Shown piece after piece: positions 50,762 to 59,500 of a stretch of DNA of 64,000 nucleotides (position 1 is its first letter; every line of letters starts with the position of its first letter). The position numbers and the translations under genes are program-made. The notes under the pieces are model-generated. The model was given only the letters and a program-made list of their open reading frames with translations, had not been told where the DNA came from and searched no databases. The stretch comes from Deltaproteobacteria bacterium (GTDB lineage Bacteria; Desulfobacterota; Binatia; Binatales; Binataceae), in contig JAFAHS010000282.1 in assembly GCA_019237115.1 (NCBI GenBank), positions 28,028-92,027 of the forward strand. The letters run 5' to 3'.

Positions 50762-53035
50762 ATGCCGAATGAGGCCACCACGACCGTAGTCACGGACGAT
50801 TCGCAATCAATTCCACTTCAGTCGCAGGGTAATGGCGTGGCAAGTTCCACCTTAAGCGAACCCCCCAAAGAGGCCCTCATTCATTCGGCCGCCGAGGTTT
50901 CCCGACCCGTCAAGGGAGAAGCCGCGGAGCTCAGCGCGCCGGAACTGTTCCTCAATCGCGAGCTGACCTGGCTCGCGTTCAATCGCCGCGTGTTTGAGGA
51001 AGCGCTCGACGAGCACAACCCTCTGCTGGAGCGCGTCAAGTTTCTCGCCATCACTGCTTCGAATCTCGACGAGTTCTTCATGAAGCGAATCGGGGGTTTG
51101 AAGCAGCAGGTGGTCGCGGGCATGCAGGAGCTCACGGTTGATGGCCGTACCCCGCAACAACAGATCGACGAATGCCTCGCCGAGATTCGCGATTTCGAAC
51201 CGCGCCAGCGGGCGCTCCTGCCAACGCTCCTGGAGGAGCTGAAGAAGAACGGCGTAGAAGTGCTCTCTTTCGAGCAGTTAACCGGCGAGGAGCGAGTTGC
51301 GATTCGCGACTACTACGTTCGCAACATCTTTCCCCTCGTAACGCCGCAAGCGCTGGACCCCGCCCATCCATTCCCGTTTATTTCGAACACCTCGCTCAAT
51401 CTGCTGGTTACCGTGCGCGGGCCGGAGGACGTCGAGCCTTCACTGGCACGAGTCAAAGTCCCGGTCGGGCTGGGAATTCCGCGCTTCCTGCGCGTCGACG
51501 GGACCAACCGCTTTGTACCGCTCGAAGACGTCATCGCGCACACCCTCGATCTCCTGTTTCCCGGTATCACGATCGAGTCGTACGAATTCTTCCGGGTCAC
51601 GCGTAACGCGAACACGGAGCGCGACGAGGACGAGGCCGACGATCTGCTGGCCCTGATAGAGTCGGAGCTGCGCGACCGGAGATTTGCACCGATCGTGCGC
51701 ATCGAGGTGGCGCGGGGCATCAACCCGGTCCATCGCGGGATGCTCGCCGCCGAGCTGGGACTGCACGAACTGCGCGACGTGTTCGAGGTGGACGGGATGC
51801 TCGCGATTCGCGATCTGATGGAACTGGTGGCGGTGGACAATCCGGCGCTGCACGATCCACCGCATCACCCGGTAGACCATCCCCGGCTGACTCCATCCCG
51901 CAATATCTTTCACGTGATTCGCGAGGCGGGTTCGGTCCTGCTCATGCATCCCTACGAATCGTTCTCGACCTCGGTCGGTCGCTTCTTGCAGGAAGCCAGC
52001 GAGGATCCAAAGGTGCGGGCGATCAAGATGACGTTATACCGCACCTCGCGGGACTCGGAGATCATCGACTACCTGTGCGACGCGGCGCGCAACCAAAAGC
52101 AAGTTGCGGTGGTGGTCGAGCTGAAAGCGCGCTTCGATGAGGCAGCCAATATTCAGTTCGCTTCACAGCTCGAGGATTACGGAATCCACGTGACCTATGG
52201 CGTGGTCGGTTTCAAAACCCACAGCAAGGTCATCCTGGTGGTGCGCCAGGATTACAACGGACTACGCCGCTACGCGCACATCGGGACCGGCAACTACCAT
52301 CCGGGGACGGCGCGTCTTTATGCAGATTTCGGGCTGCTTACCTGTGAAGACGCGATCGGGCAGGACCTGACCCAGCTGTTCAACTACCTGACCACGGGAT
52401 ACTACGGAAACCGTTCGTACAAGAAGATTCTGCCGGCGCCGCGGTTCCTGAAGAAGGCGCTGCTGGAGAAGATCGAGCGCGAAGCGAAACTGCATTCGAC
52501 CTCATCGCCCGGGTTGATCCAGATGAAGATGAACGCGCTCGAGGACGCAGACATCACCAGCGCGCTGTACCGGGCCTCGAGAGCCGGGGTCAAAATCGAT
52601 CTGGTCGTGCGCGACACGTGCCGGCTGCGGCCCGGGGTGCCGGGGCTTTCCGAAAAGGTCCGGGTGGTAAGCGTGGTCGGGCGCTTTCTGGAGCACGGGC
52701 GCATCTTCTATTTCCGCAACGGGGGCAACGAGGAATATTTCATTGGCTCGGCTGATTGCATGAAACGCAATCTCGAGAGCCGCGTGGAGGTGGTCACGCC
52801 GGTGGAGGATCCGTCGTTGCGCAAGGAACTGCGGACCGTTCTGGATCTGCAACTCAAACCGAATCATGCCGCGTGGGAAATGCACGCCGACGGCAGCTAT
52901 ACGCGGACCATGTCGGGCGATCGGCAGAACGACTGCCAGCAGGCGCTCATCGACCTGGTCACCAAGCGCGAGAAAGAAGCGAGCAAGATACGCCGGAGGC
53001 GACGGCGGGGGTTCGCACGCCGCTCGGTGAAATAA
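50762..53035 (+). CDS. ppk1: Polyphosphate kinase 1
   Basis: This is a 757-aa Ppk1. The N-terminal domain starts LFLNRELTWLAFNRRVFEEA and ASNLDEFFMKRIGGL. Later come LLMHPYESF, the ATP-site TLYRTSRDSEIIDYL, and FKTHSKVILVVRQ, where His487 is the expected autophosphorylated residue. A second conserved His occurs in GTGNYHPGTARLYADFGLLT. A basic C terminus (RRRRRGFARR) and a non-conserved 60-residue N-terminal tail are added. It makes polyphosphate from ATP at the membrane. The Ppx-CHAD operon at 34.3-38.9 kb would act on the same polymer. ATG at 50762. Confidence 0.95.
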   Translation: MPNEATTTVVTDDSQSIPLQSQGNGVASSTLSEPPKEALIHSAAEVSRPVKGEAAELSAPELFLNRELTWLAFNRRVFEEALDEHNPLLERVKFLAITASNLDEFFMKRIGGLKQQVVAGMQELTVDGRTPQQQIDECLAEIRDFEPRQRALLPTLLEELKKNGVEVLSFEQLTGEERVAIRDYYVRNIFPLVTPQALDPAHPFPFISNTSLNLLVTVRGPEDVEPSLARVKVPVGLGIPRFLRVDGTNRFVPLEDVIAHTLDLLFPGITIESYEFFRVTRNANTERDEDEADDLLALIESELRDRRFAPIVRIEVARGINPVHRGMLAAELGLHELRDVFEVDGMLAIRDLMELVAVDNPALHDPPHHPVDHPRLTPSRNIFHVIREAGSVLLMHPYESFSTSVGRFLQEASEDPKVRAIKMTLYRTSRDSEIIDYLCDAARNQKQVAVVVELKARFDEAANIQFASQLEDYGIHVTYGVVGFKTHSKVILVVRQDYNGLRRYAHIGTGNYHPGTARLYADFGLLTCEDAIGQDLTQLFNYLTTGYYGNRSYKKILPAPRFLKKALLEKIEREAKLHSTSSPGLIQMKMNALEDADITSALYRASRAGVKIDLVVRDTCRLRPGVPGLSEKVRVVSVVGRFLEHGRIFYFRNGGNEEYFIGSADCMKRNLESRVEVVTPVEDPSLRKELRTVLDLQLKPNHAAWEMHADGSYTRTMSGDRQNDCQQALIDLVTKREKEASKIRRRRRRGFARRSVK

Positions 53036-53069
53036 ACCCGCCCCTCTTCGCAGAGTCGGGATCGAACCC

Positions 53070-53942
53070 TTACCTCTTCAGGAAATCGCGCAATCGTTCT
53101 GCGAGTTCCTCAGGTTTTTCTTCCGGGATGAAGTGACCGCAGTTGGCGATCGCTCCGCCCTCGGCATGGTTCGCGACTCTTCGCAGTGACTGGACCACGA
53201 GCTCGCCGCGTCCGCGCGGACCGCCGCCGCCGAGCCCCAGCGTCGGCATCGGAAGTTTAAATCCGTTCGCCAGCGTGGCGCGATTGTCCTCGACGTCGCG
53301 CGACATCGCCCGATAGAAGTTGAACCCCGCGCGCATCGCTCCCGGCTGCGAATAGGTGCGGACGTACTCCGCGATGTCGGCGTCGCTGAAGGTGGCGGCC
53401 TGGTCGGCGCCGTTCATAAAGAAAAATTCCAGGTAGGTTCGCTCGCGGCCAACCGTCAGCGCTTCGGGGAGGTCGGGCACCTGGTGGAAGAGATGGTGCC
53501 AGCGAGTCGCCCCTCGGGGATCGCTGGGGCCGCCATCGCCCGGCGCGCGATCACCCGGCACCGGCACGTCTAGCATGACCAGGTGAGTGACCGCTTCGGG
53601 GTGGTCGGCGGCGAGGCGGAATGCGACGGGTGCACCCCAATCGTGACCGACGACGATAAAACGTTGGTGCGCAAGATGATTGTGCATCAGCTCCCACACG
53701 TCGTTGGCCACGGTCTTCTTATCGTAGCCGGTCGAGGGACGCGACGAGTCACCCAGACCGCGCAGGTCCGGAGCTACCATCGCAAAGCGATCCGCAAGCA
53801 AGGGCATCAAGCGGCGCCATTCGTACCAGGTCTGCGGCCACCCGTGCAGCAGCACCATTGGAGTGCCGCGGCCGGCTGTGACGTAATGCAAGCGAAGACC
53901 TTTGAGATTTGCGTAGTGATGTTCGAACTGGAAGTCGGCCAT
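53070..53942 (-). CDS. Alpha/beta hydrolase (epoxide hydrolase / haloalkane-type)
   Basis: This is a 290-aa alpha/beta-hydrolase-fold enzyme. It has the oxyanion segment LLHGWPQTWYEWRRL, the nucleophile elbow VVGHDWGAP with an aspartate as in epoxide hydrolases and haloacid/haloalkane dehalogenases, and the catalytic His in NCGHFIPEEKP. A loss-of-function sign is not visible. The ATG at 53942 has GAGGAG eight bases upstream. It is convergent with ppk1 and follows the isocitrate-lyase-like gene on the same strand. Confidence 0.9.
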   Translation of the reverse strand: MADFQFEHHYANLKGLRLHYVTAGRGTPMVLLHGWPQTWYEWRRLMPLLADRFAMVAPDLRGLGDSSRPSTGYDKKTVANDVWELMHNHLAHQRFIVVGHDWGAPVAFRLAADHPEAVTHLVMLDVPVPGDRAPGDGGPSDPRGATRWHHLFHQVPDLPEALTVGRERTYLEFFFMNGADQAATFSDADIAEYVRTYSQPGAMRAGFNFYRAMSRDVEDNRATLANGFKLPMPTLGLGGGGPRGRGELVVQSLRRVANHAEGGAIANCGHFIPEEKPEELAERLRDFLKR

Positions 53943-54009
53943 GCTGATCGCTCCTCGAGAGCCGGTGCGACGGCGATTCTAGGAGAAGGGGCGACACACC
54001 GAAAGAAGC

Positions 54010-54831
54010 TTATTGGGCGCTCAACATTTTCATCACCTCGGGATGCGGGATCGGAGGGTTTGCGGTGAACGCGTCGTAGCTGCCGGTGGTAAGGAGCTCC
54101 TGGGCGATTTTTCTGGCTAATGCCATGGCGGCAAATGCAGCTGCGCCGCCGATGCTGAGACGTGCGACTCCGAGAGCCTGGAGCTCTGGCGCGGGAGCCA
54201 GACCGGGGGCGAGCATCACGTTCAGCGGCAAAGGCGATTCCTTCGCTATGCGCCTGATGGTTGCGGAGTCGGTCACTCCGGGAACAAACGCGCCGTCCGC
54301 GCCCGCGCCGGCGTAGGTTTTGATGCGGCGGACGGCTTCATCGAGTCGACCATCTTTTTCGCCAAGCTGCCGCAGATACACATCGGTACGGGCATTGACG
54401 AAAACCGGGAGGCCGATTCTATTCGCCAACTCGCGGATGCCCTCGATTTTGTCGCCGAGGACACCTGGAGGCTCAGTCGCGTCTTCGAGGTTCATGCCGA
54501 TCGCGCCCGCTTCGACGACGGCGCGCACAGTTTCGCAGACTTCGGCCGCAGTTTTTCCGTAGCCTGCCTCGAGGTCAACCGTGAGCGGAACGTTCATCAC
54601 GCGCGTGATGCGACGGACGGCATCGAATAGACGGTCGCGCGTGATGTGCTGGCCGTCGGGGTAGCCGTTTGCGGCGGCGAGCCCTGAGCTGGTGGTAGCC
54701 ACGGCGGGGGCGCCGGCGAGTTCGAAGACCCGGGCACTGGCGGCGTCCCAGCAATTGAGGAGAACGAGAATTTTGCTCGCATGGTGAAGTTGCTTAAAGG
54801 CTTGGGCTTTTGCGATTTGGGACGGGTTCAT
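54010..54831 (-). CDS. Isocitrate lyase / phosphoenolpyruvate mutase family protein
   Basis: This is a 273-aa TIM-barrel protein. It shows FELAGAPAVATTSSGLAAANGYPD, PLTVDLEAGYG with the metal-binding Asp, IGMNLEDATEPPG, and VFVNARTDVYL. The KKCGH-like motif of true isocitrate lyases is missing, so it fits the oxaloacetate decarboxylase/2-methylisocitrate-lyase-like/PEP mutase relatives of unknown substrate. ATG at 54831 with AGGAG in front. It precedes the alpha/beta hydrolase by 67 bp. Confidence 0.88.
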   Translation of the reverse strand: MNPSQIAKAQAFKQLHHASKILVLLNCWDAASARVFELAGAPAVATTSSGLAAANGYPDGQHITRDRLFDAVRRITRVMNVPLTVDLEAGYGKTAAEVCETVRAVVEAGAIGMNLEDATEPPGVLGDKIEGIRELANRIGLPVFVNARTDVYLRQLGEKDGRLDEAVRRIKTYAGAGADGAFVPGVTDSATIRRIAKESPLPLNVMLAPGLAPAPELQALGVARLSIGGAAAFAAMALARKIAQELLTTGSYDAFTANPPIPHPEVMKMLSAQ

Positions 54832-55003
54832 GGTGCGGCTCCTGATTCCTCGTTGCGATGGTTACGGTCAATTGCTAGAACCCCGGCGCAACGCGCATGT
54901 GAGAACTCCGTTTCCTGAATGCCTAGAGGCCGCTGTGCTGTGACGTGCGGCTCAGGGCTCGCGTGGTTCGTTCGCTTCTCCGGTAAACACCGGGAGTCAT
55001 CGG

Positions 55004-55378
55004 CTACGCGGCGGGAGCAAGGACGCCGCCGCAGTTGGGGCAGGTTTGATTGACGGCGCTCGCGCAGTCCGGGCAGAAGGTGCACTGGAATGAGCAGACG
55101 TGCGCGTCTGAGCGCGCGGGTAGAGGTTTGCGACACTTTTCGCAGCTCTCTTTTGCGGTGGTCATCAGGCGCAGCAGGTCGCCGTTTTCTTCCTCGCGGC
55201 TGGCGGCCTTGAGGAGAGCTTCGCGAGCCTTGAGGTTCTGTTCCTGCGCAGCCCACGCGCGATAAAGTCTCGCTCCGGTCGATTCCAGGCGTCCGAGCAG
55301 GGCCATTTGCTCGGGGCGCGAGAGGCCTGCGAACAGCGACGCCATGACCTGTTCCGGTGCGGTGTCGTGGTTGCTCAT
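55004..55378 (-). CDS. Small protein with C-terminal DUF1272-type zinc-binding module
   Basis: This is a 124-aa protein. An N-terminal helical part (EQVMASLFAGLSRPEQMALLGRL, then AQEQNLKAREALLKAASREE) is followed by a cysteine module CEKCRKPLP, VCSFQCTFCPDC and CPNCGGVL, which is the DUF1272 arrangement of Cys pairs and probably binds two zinc ions. DUF1272 normally stands alone at about 60 aa, so the helical N terminus is an addition. ATG at 55378 after AAAGGGGACC. It follows the thioesterase gene by 16 bp. Confidence 0.8.
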   Translation of the reverse strand: MSNHDTAPEQVMASLFAGLSRPEQMALLGRLESTGARLYRAWAAQEQNLKAREALLKAASREEENGDLLRLMTTAKESCEKCRKPLPARSDAHVCSFQCTFCPDCASAVNQTCPNCGGVLAPAA

Positions 55379-55394
55379 TGGTGGTCCCCTTTCG

Positions 55395-55802
55395 CTAGGT
55401 TCTTGCTTCAAGCACCATCTGTGTTTGTGTGACAATAGCGAGCAGGCGTCCGTCCGCGGCGGTTACGCGCGTCTGCCACACCATGGTGCGCCGACCGCGA
55501 TGAATCGCGGCGCATTCCGCTCTCACCGTCGTTCCCACCGGAGCGGGAGCGAGAAAATTGGTTTTTGACTCGATGGTGGTGGTGCCCTGACCGTCTTTCA
55601 GATTGACCAGGGTCGCGTACGCGCCCAGCGTGTCCGCCAGCGCCATGATTGCACCGCCATGCAGCACTTCGGGGCTGGTGCACAATTCCTTGCGCACCAG
55701 CAATTCCGCGGTCACCCGCTCGGGTGACGCGCCAAGGAACCTGACCCCGAGCAGTTCAGAGAAGGGCAACGGATTGTTCTGGATTCTTGTCAATTCATCC
55801 AT
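55395..55802 (-). CDS. PaaI-type hotdog-fold thioesterase
   Basis: This is a 135-aa hotdog protein. The active-site segment is VLHGGAIMALADTLGAYA (a HGG followed by an acid on the central helix), then ESKTNFLAPAPVGTTVRAEC, RRTMVWQTRV and LAIVTQTQMV. It should hydrolyse an aryl- or acyl-CoA thioester. ATG at 55802. It heads a small operon with the DUF1272-type gene. The clustering with CoA-handling genes agrees with a role in acyl-CoA turnover. Confidence 0.9.
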   Translation of the reverse strand: MDELTRIQNNPLPFSELLGVRFLGASPERVTAELLVRKELCTSPEVLHGGAIMALADTLGAYATLVNLKDGQGTTTIESKTNFLAPAPVGTTVRAECAAIHRGRRTMVWQTRVTAADGRLLAIVTQTQMVLEART

Positions 55803-55893
55803 CGGATGGGCTCCAAGTCCAGCTAGCCTGACAAACGTGAAGCATCAGCCGCAACCGGGTTCTTACCCGGGAGGTAATCATTGACCTGGCGGT

Positions 55894-56469
55894 TCAACCG
55901 CCCTTGAGCGCGTTCCGTACCGGATGATCGGGCGGCAGCGTGCAGAGGCCGTCGCTCTCGATCTTCAGTGCGCAATTGAAGCGCGCGCGGAAATTCTCGA
56001 GTGCGATTGCCTGAGTCAACTCGATGACCTGCTCATCGCTGAACTGCGCGCGGACTTCGGCGAACACCGCATCGGAAACCTCCGCGGGTGTACGGGTCAT
56101 TCCCTCGGCATAGCGCAATACTGCTTTCTCGCGCCGATCGAAGCACGGACTCGTTTCGAAAGCAGCCAGCGCTTCGAGCTGCTGGTCGGTAATGCCCGCG
56201 TCTCTGCCTACGGCAGAGTTGATGTCGACTCAGAAGGGACATCCGATCATCTGGGCGGTGCGCACGAAAGCGAGCGTCTTCAGGCGGCCGTCCACCACCG
56301 TGGATGCGGCAACCGCCTGACTCAGCCGGCCGGAGGCCAGAAAAATCTCCGGACGATGTGCCATCACCAGATTGGGCGTGATAACCCGGCCAAACAACTC
56401 GACGCTTTTCTGGAAGGCTGTTTTTACGTTGTCCGGTGCGTGCTGGGGATCGATTCCTTTGATTCGCAT
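55894..56469 (-). CDS. Probable selenoprotein: carboxymuconolactone decarboxylase/AhpD-like with in-frame UGA (CxxU)
   Basis: Translation from ATG 56469 (MRIKGIDPQHAPDNVK) gives LVMAHRPEIFLASGRLSQAV and FVRTAQMIGCPF, then TGA (56232-56230). The same frame goes on VDINSAVGRDAGITDQQLEALAAF, RYAEGMTRTPAEVSDAVFAEV and ALENFRARFNCALKI to the stop at 55894. In this family the sequence is GCxxCxDINS, so the TGA replaces the second Cys of the redox CxxC (C77-P-F-U80). A perfect 7-bp hairpin with loop GUA begins 11 nt after the TGA. The codons in it (TCT, GTA, AGA) are rare in this genome, which suggests RNA-level constraint. Read with Sec the protein has 191 residues. Standard annotation would give two fragments. 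It precedes, with a 424-bp distance from its end, the rest of a thioesterase operon and follows the single-chain carboxylase. Confidence 0.8.
56202..56218 (-). promoter_or_regulatory. Candidate bSECIS hairpin for AhpD-like selenoprotein
   Basis: On the minus strand CUCUGCC pairs perfectly with GGCAGAG around the loop GUA. There are 11 nt between the UGA and the stem and 18 nt to the loop. Spacing, stem length and the GU at the loop start meet the bacterial SECIS criteria, and the 11-nt spacing equals that of E. coli fdhF. Confidence 0.72.
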
Positions 56470-56593
56470 GATTTCAACCAACCCTTGAATGTGCCTTCCA
56501 AATTGATACACCGATGCGCAGGACCAGTGGACCCCGACCAAAGCTCCGCCCTGCGGTTGAGAGAGAACCTGGTCGAAAGGCTCCCGCGCAACC

Positions 56594-59500
56594 TTACCAG
56601 GTGTCGATACAGGGTCGCTTTTTACCGCTGCGGGGCGCGGGCGGCGGCGCTGACTGCAGCGCGGTCATGATCCACTTGCGCGACTCGAGTGGATCTATGA
56701 CGTCATCGATTTCGAAGGTCGAGGCGGTGTTGACCGCCTTGCCGTGCTTGTACATTCGATCGACCATCTCGTCGAACAACGCCTTGCGCTGGTCGGGATC
56801 GTCGACCGCGGCGAGCTCCTTGCGATAACCAAGCTTGACCGCGCCCTCGAGGCCCATGCCGCCGAATTCTCCGGTCGGCCACGCGACCGTGAACAACGGC
56901 GCCTTGAAGCTGCCGCCCGCCATAGCCTGGGCGCCGAGTCCGTACCCCTTGCGCAGGACGATGGTGAAAAACGGGACCGTGAGGCTTGCGCCGACGACGA
57001 ACATCCGCGAGGCGTGACGGACCAAACCGGTTTTTTCAATTTCCGGTCCGACCATGATTCCGGGCGTGTCGCACAGGAACAGAATCGGGATGTCGTAGGC
57101 ATCGCAGAGTTGCATGAAGCGCGCCGCCTTGTCGGCGCCGTTGCTTTCGATCGCGCCCGCGAGATAGGTCGGGTTGTTCGCGATTACGCCGAGCGGCCGC
57201 CCCTCGATTCTGCCCAGCGCGGTGACCATTCCGTGCCCGAAGTGACGCCTGATCTCTAGGACCGAGCCGGTGTCGGCCAGCGTCTCGATCACTTTGCGCA
57301 CATCGTAGATACGAAGGCGATTCTCCGGAATGAGTCCGCGCAGTAGTCTTTGGTCGGCGCAGCTCCAGGCCTCGATCGATCCCTGGAAATAAGAGAGATA
57401 CTTGCGCGCGACCTGAACCGCTTCGCGCTCGTTCTCGACCGGAAGGTCGATGACCCCGTTTGGCACCTGCACCTCGACGGGGCCGACTTCCTCGGGCCGG
57501 AAGATGCCGAGCCCTCCGCCCTCGATCATTGCGGGACCGCCCATGCCGATATTGGAATTGCGCGTCGCGATCACCACGTCGCAGCATCCGAGGATGGCCG
57601 CATTACCCGCGAAACATCTACCGGAGTTGATTCCAACCATGGGAACCAGCCCGCTGAGCTGGCCCCAATAAGCAAACGCCATGCAGTCGAGTCCGGCCAC
57701 GCCGACGCCATCGGTATCGCCGGGGCGGCCGCCTCCACCTTCTGTGAAGAAGACCACCGGGAGCCGCGATTTCATCGCGATCTCGAACATTCGATCCTTC
57801 TTGCGATGGTTCTGCTGACCCTGGGTTCCCGCGAGCACCGTGTAGTCGTAAGACATCACGATGCATTGCGCGCGCGAGTCTTCGAACAGGTCCCCGTTGA
57901 CTCGTCCGATGCCCGCGAGCATGCCGTCGGCGGGTGTGTTCTTGACCAGGTCTTCGACGGTGCGGCGCCGGCGTTGGGCCGCGATAACGATGGGGCCATA
58001 TTCGACGAAGGTTCCGGGGTCGCAGAGGTCGGTGACGTTCTCGCGAGCGGTGCGCTGGCCGGTCTTGCGCCGGCGCCCGACCGCATCGGGCCGCGACTCA
58101 TCCATGCCGAGGAGATGCCGCTCGTGCACCTCTGACAGGTCGGGGCGGATGTTATCGAGATCGATTTGCTTCTGCTCTGCCGCCGCGGAGACTTGAACCT
58201 CTGCCTCCTCGATGAATGCGAGCGGATGACCCTCAAAGATAGCATCGCCGACCGCGACCAAAATCTGGCGCACCGCACCGCTGGCCTCGGCCCGAATCAC
58301 ATGCTCCATCTTCATCGCTTCCATCACGAACAGCTGCTGCTCCCTGTGCACGAGATCGCCTTCCATAACATCGATGGAAACGATGGTCCCCTGCATCGGT
58401 GCCGCGACCGCGAACGTCCCGTCCGGGACTGCGAGGTCGCTGCGTGGAGCGGCGGCAGGGGGAGCGTCCTGGGCGACTACGGCGGTTTCGCCCGACTTAC
58501 CGTGATGGAGCACGGCGAGCGGATCTCGGGTATCGATCCTGGCACCCGCGAGCCGCGGAGCGGCGCTGCGTTCGAAGAATAGGCGGCGATGAACGGAGCC
58601 CGACTTGCCGTCCAGTTCTGCGATGTGATCGTCGATGAACCCCGTGTACAGACGGTTCGCCGTAAAATCAGGATGACTGAGCAAGCTCTGCAGGAAGCCG
58701 AGGCTGGTGGATATGCCTTCGACCTTGAACTCGCAAAGCGCTCGATAGGCTCGCTTCACCGCATCGGAAAAATCCGGTGATGGTGAATGGGCGATGAGCT
58801 TTGCGAGCAAGGAATCGAAGCTCGGATTGGTCGTATAGCCGACATAGGCGAAGGTATCGACGCGAAGGCCGGGACCGGAAGGTGGCTCGAATGCGGTGAG
58901 CGTTCCGCCGGAGGGCTTGGCGGTCCCGTCGGGGCGCATCGATTCCATGTTGATGCGTGTCTGAATCGCGAATCCACGCGGCTTGGGGAGGTTTTTCTGC
59001 TCCAGGCCGAGCTGCGCCAAAGATTTTCCCGCCGCAAGCTTAAGCTGCGTTTGCACAAGGTCGACGCCAGTCACTTGCTCGGTTACCGTGTGCTCCACCT
59101 GCAGGCGCGCGTTGGCTTCGATAAACGCGAAGGACCCCCCGCCGTCGACGGTCGCATCGACCAGAAACTCGAAGGTACCGAGATTGTTGTAGCGTGCTTC
59201 CTTGGCGAGCTTTAGCGCCGCCGAGATGATTTCATCGCGCAGCATTGGAGCGAGGCTCGGGCTGGGCGCAATTTCGACGATCTTCTGGTTCTGACGCTGC
59301 ACACTGCATTCGCGCTCCCAGAGGTGGCTGACGTGAGCCGTGTTGTCACCCAGAATCTGGACCTCGATATGGCGCGCGCGCGGCATCAACTGCTCGACGT
59401 AGACGTCGCCAATGCCGAAGGCCGCGCGCGCCTCGGATTGACAGCGTTTGAAGGCCTCGTCGATATCTTCGGCGCGATGAACGGCGCGGATGCCCCGGCC

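Noticed and set aside
43091..56469. Alternative genetic code with UGA as a sense codon
   Set aside because: UGA ends many intact genes in the window with normal C termini, and only two proteins carry in-frame UGA, both at redox cysteine sites.
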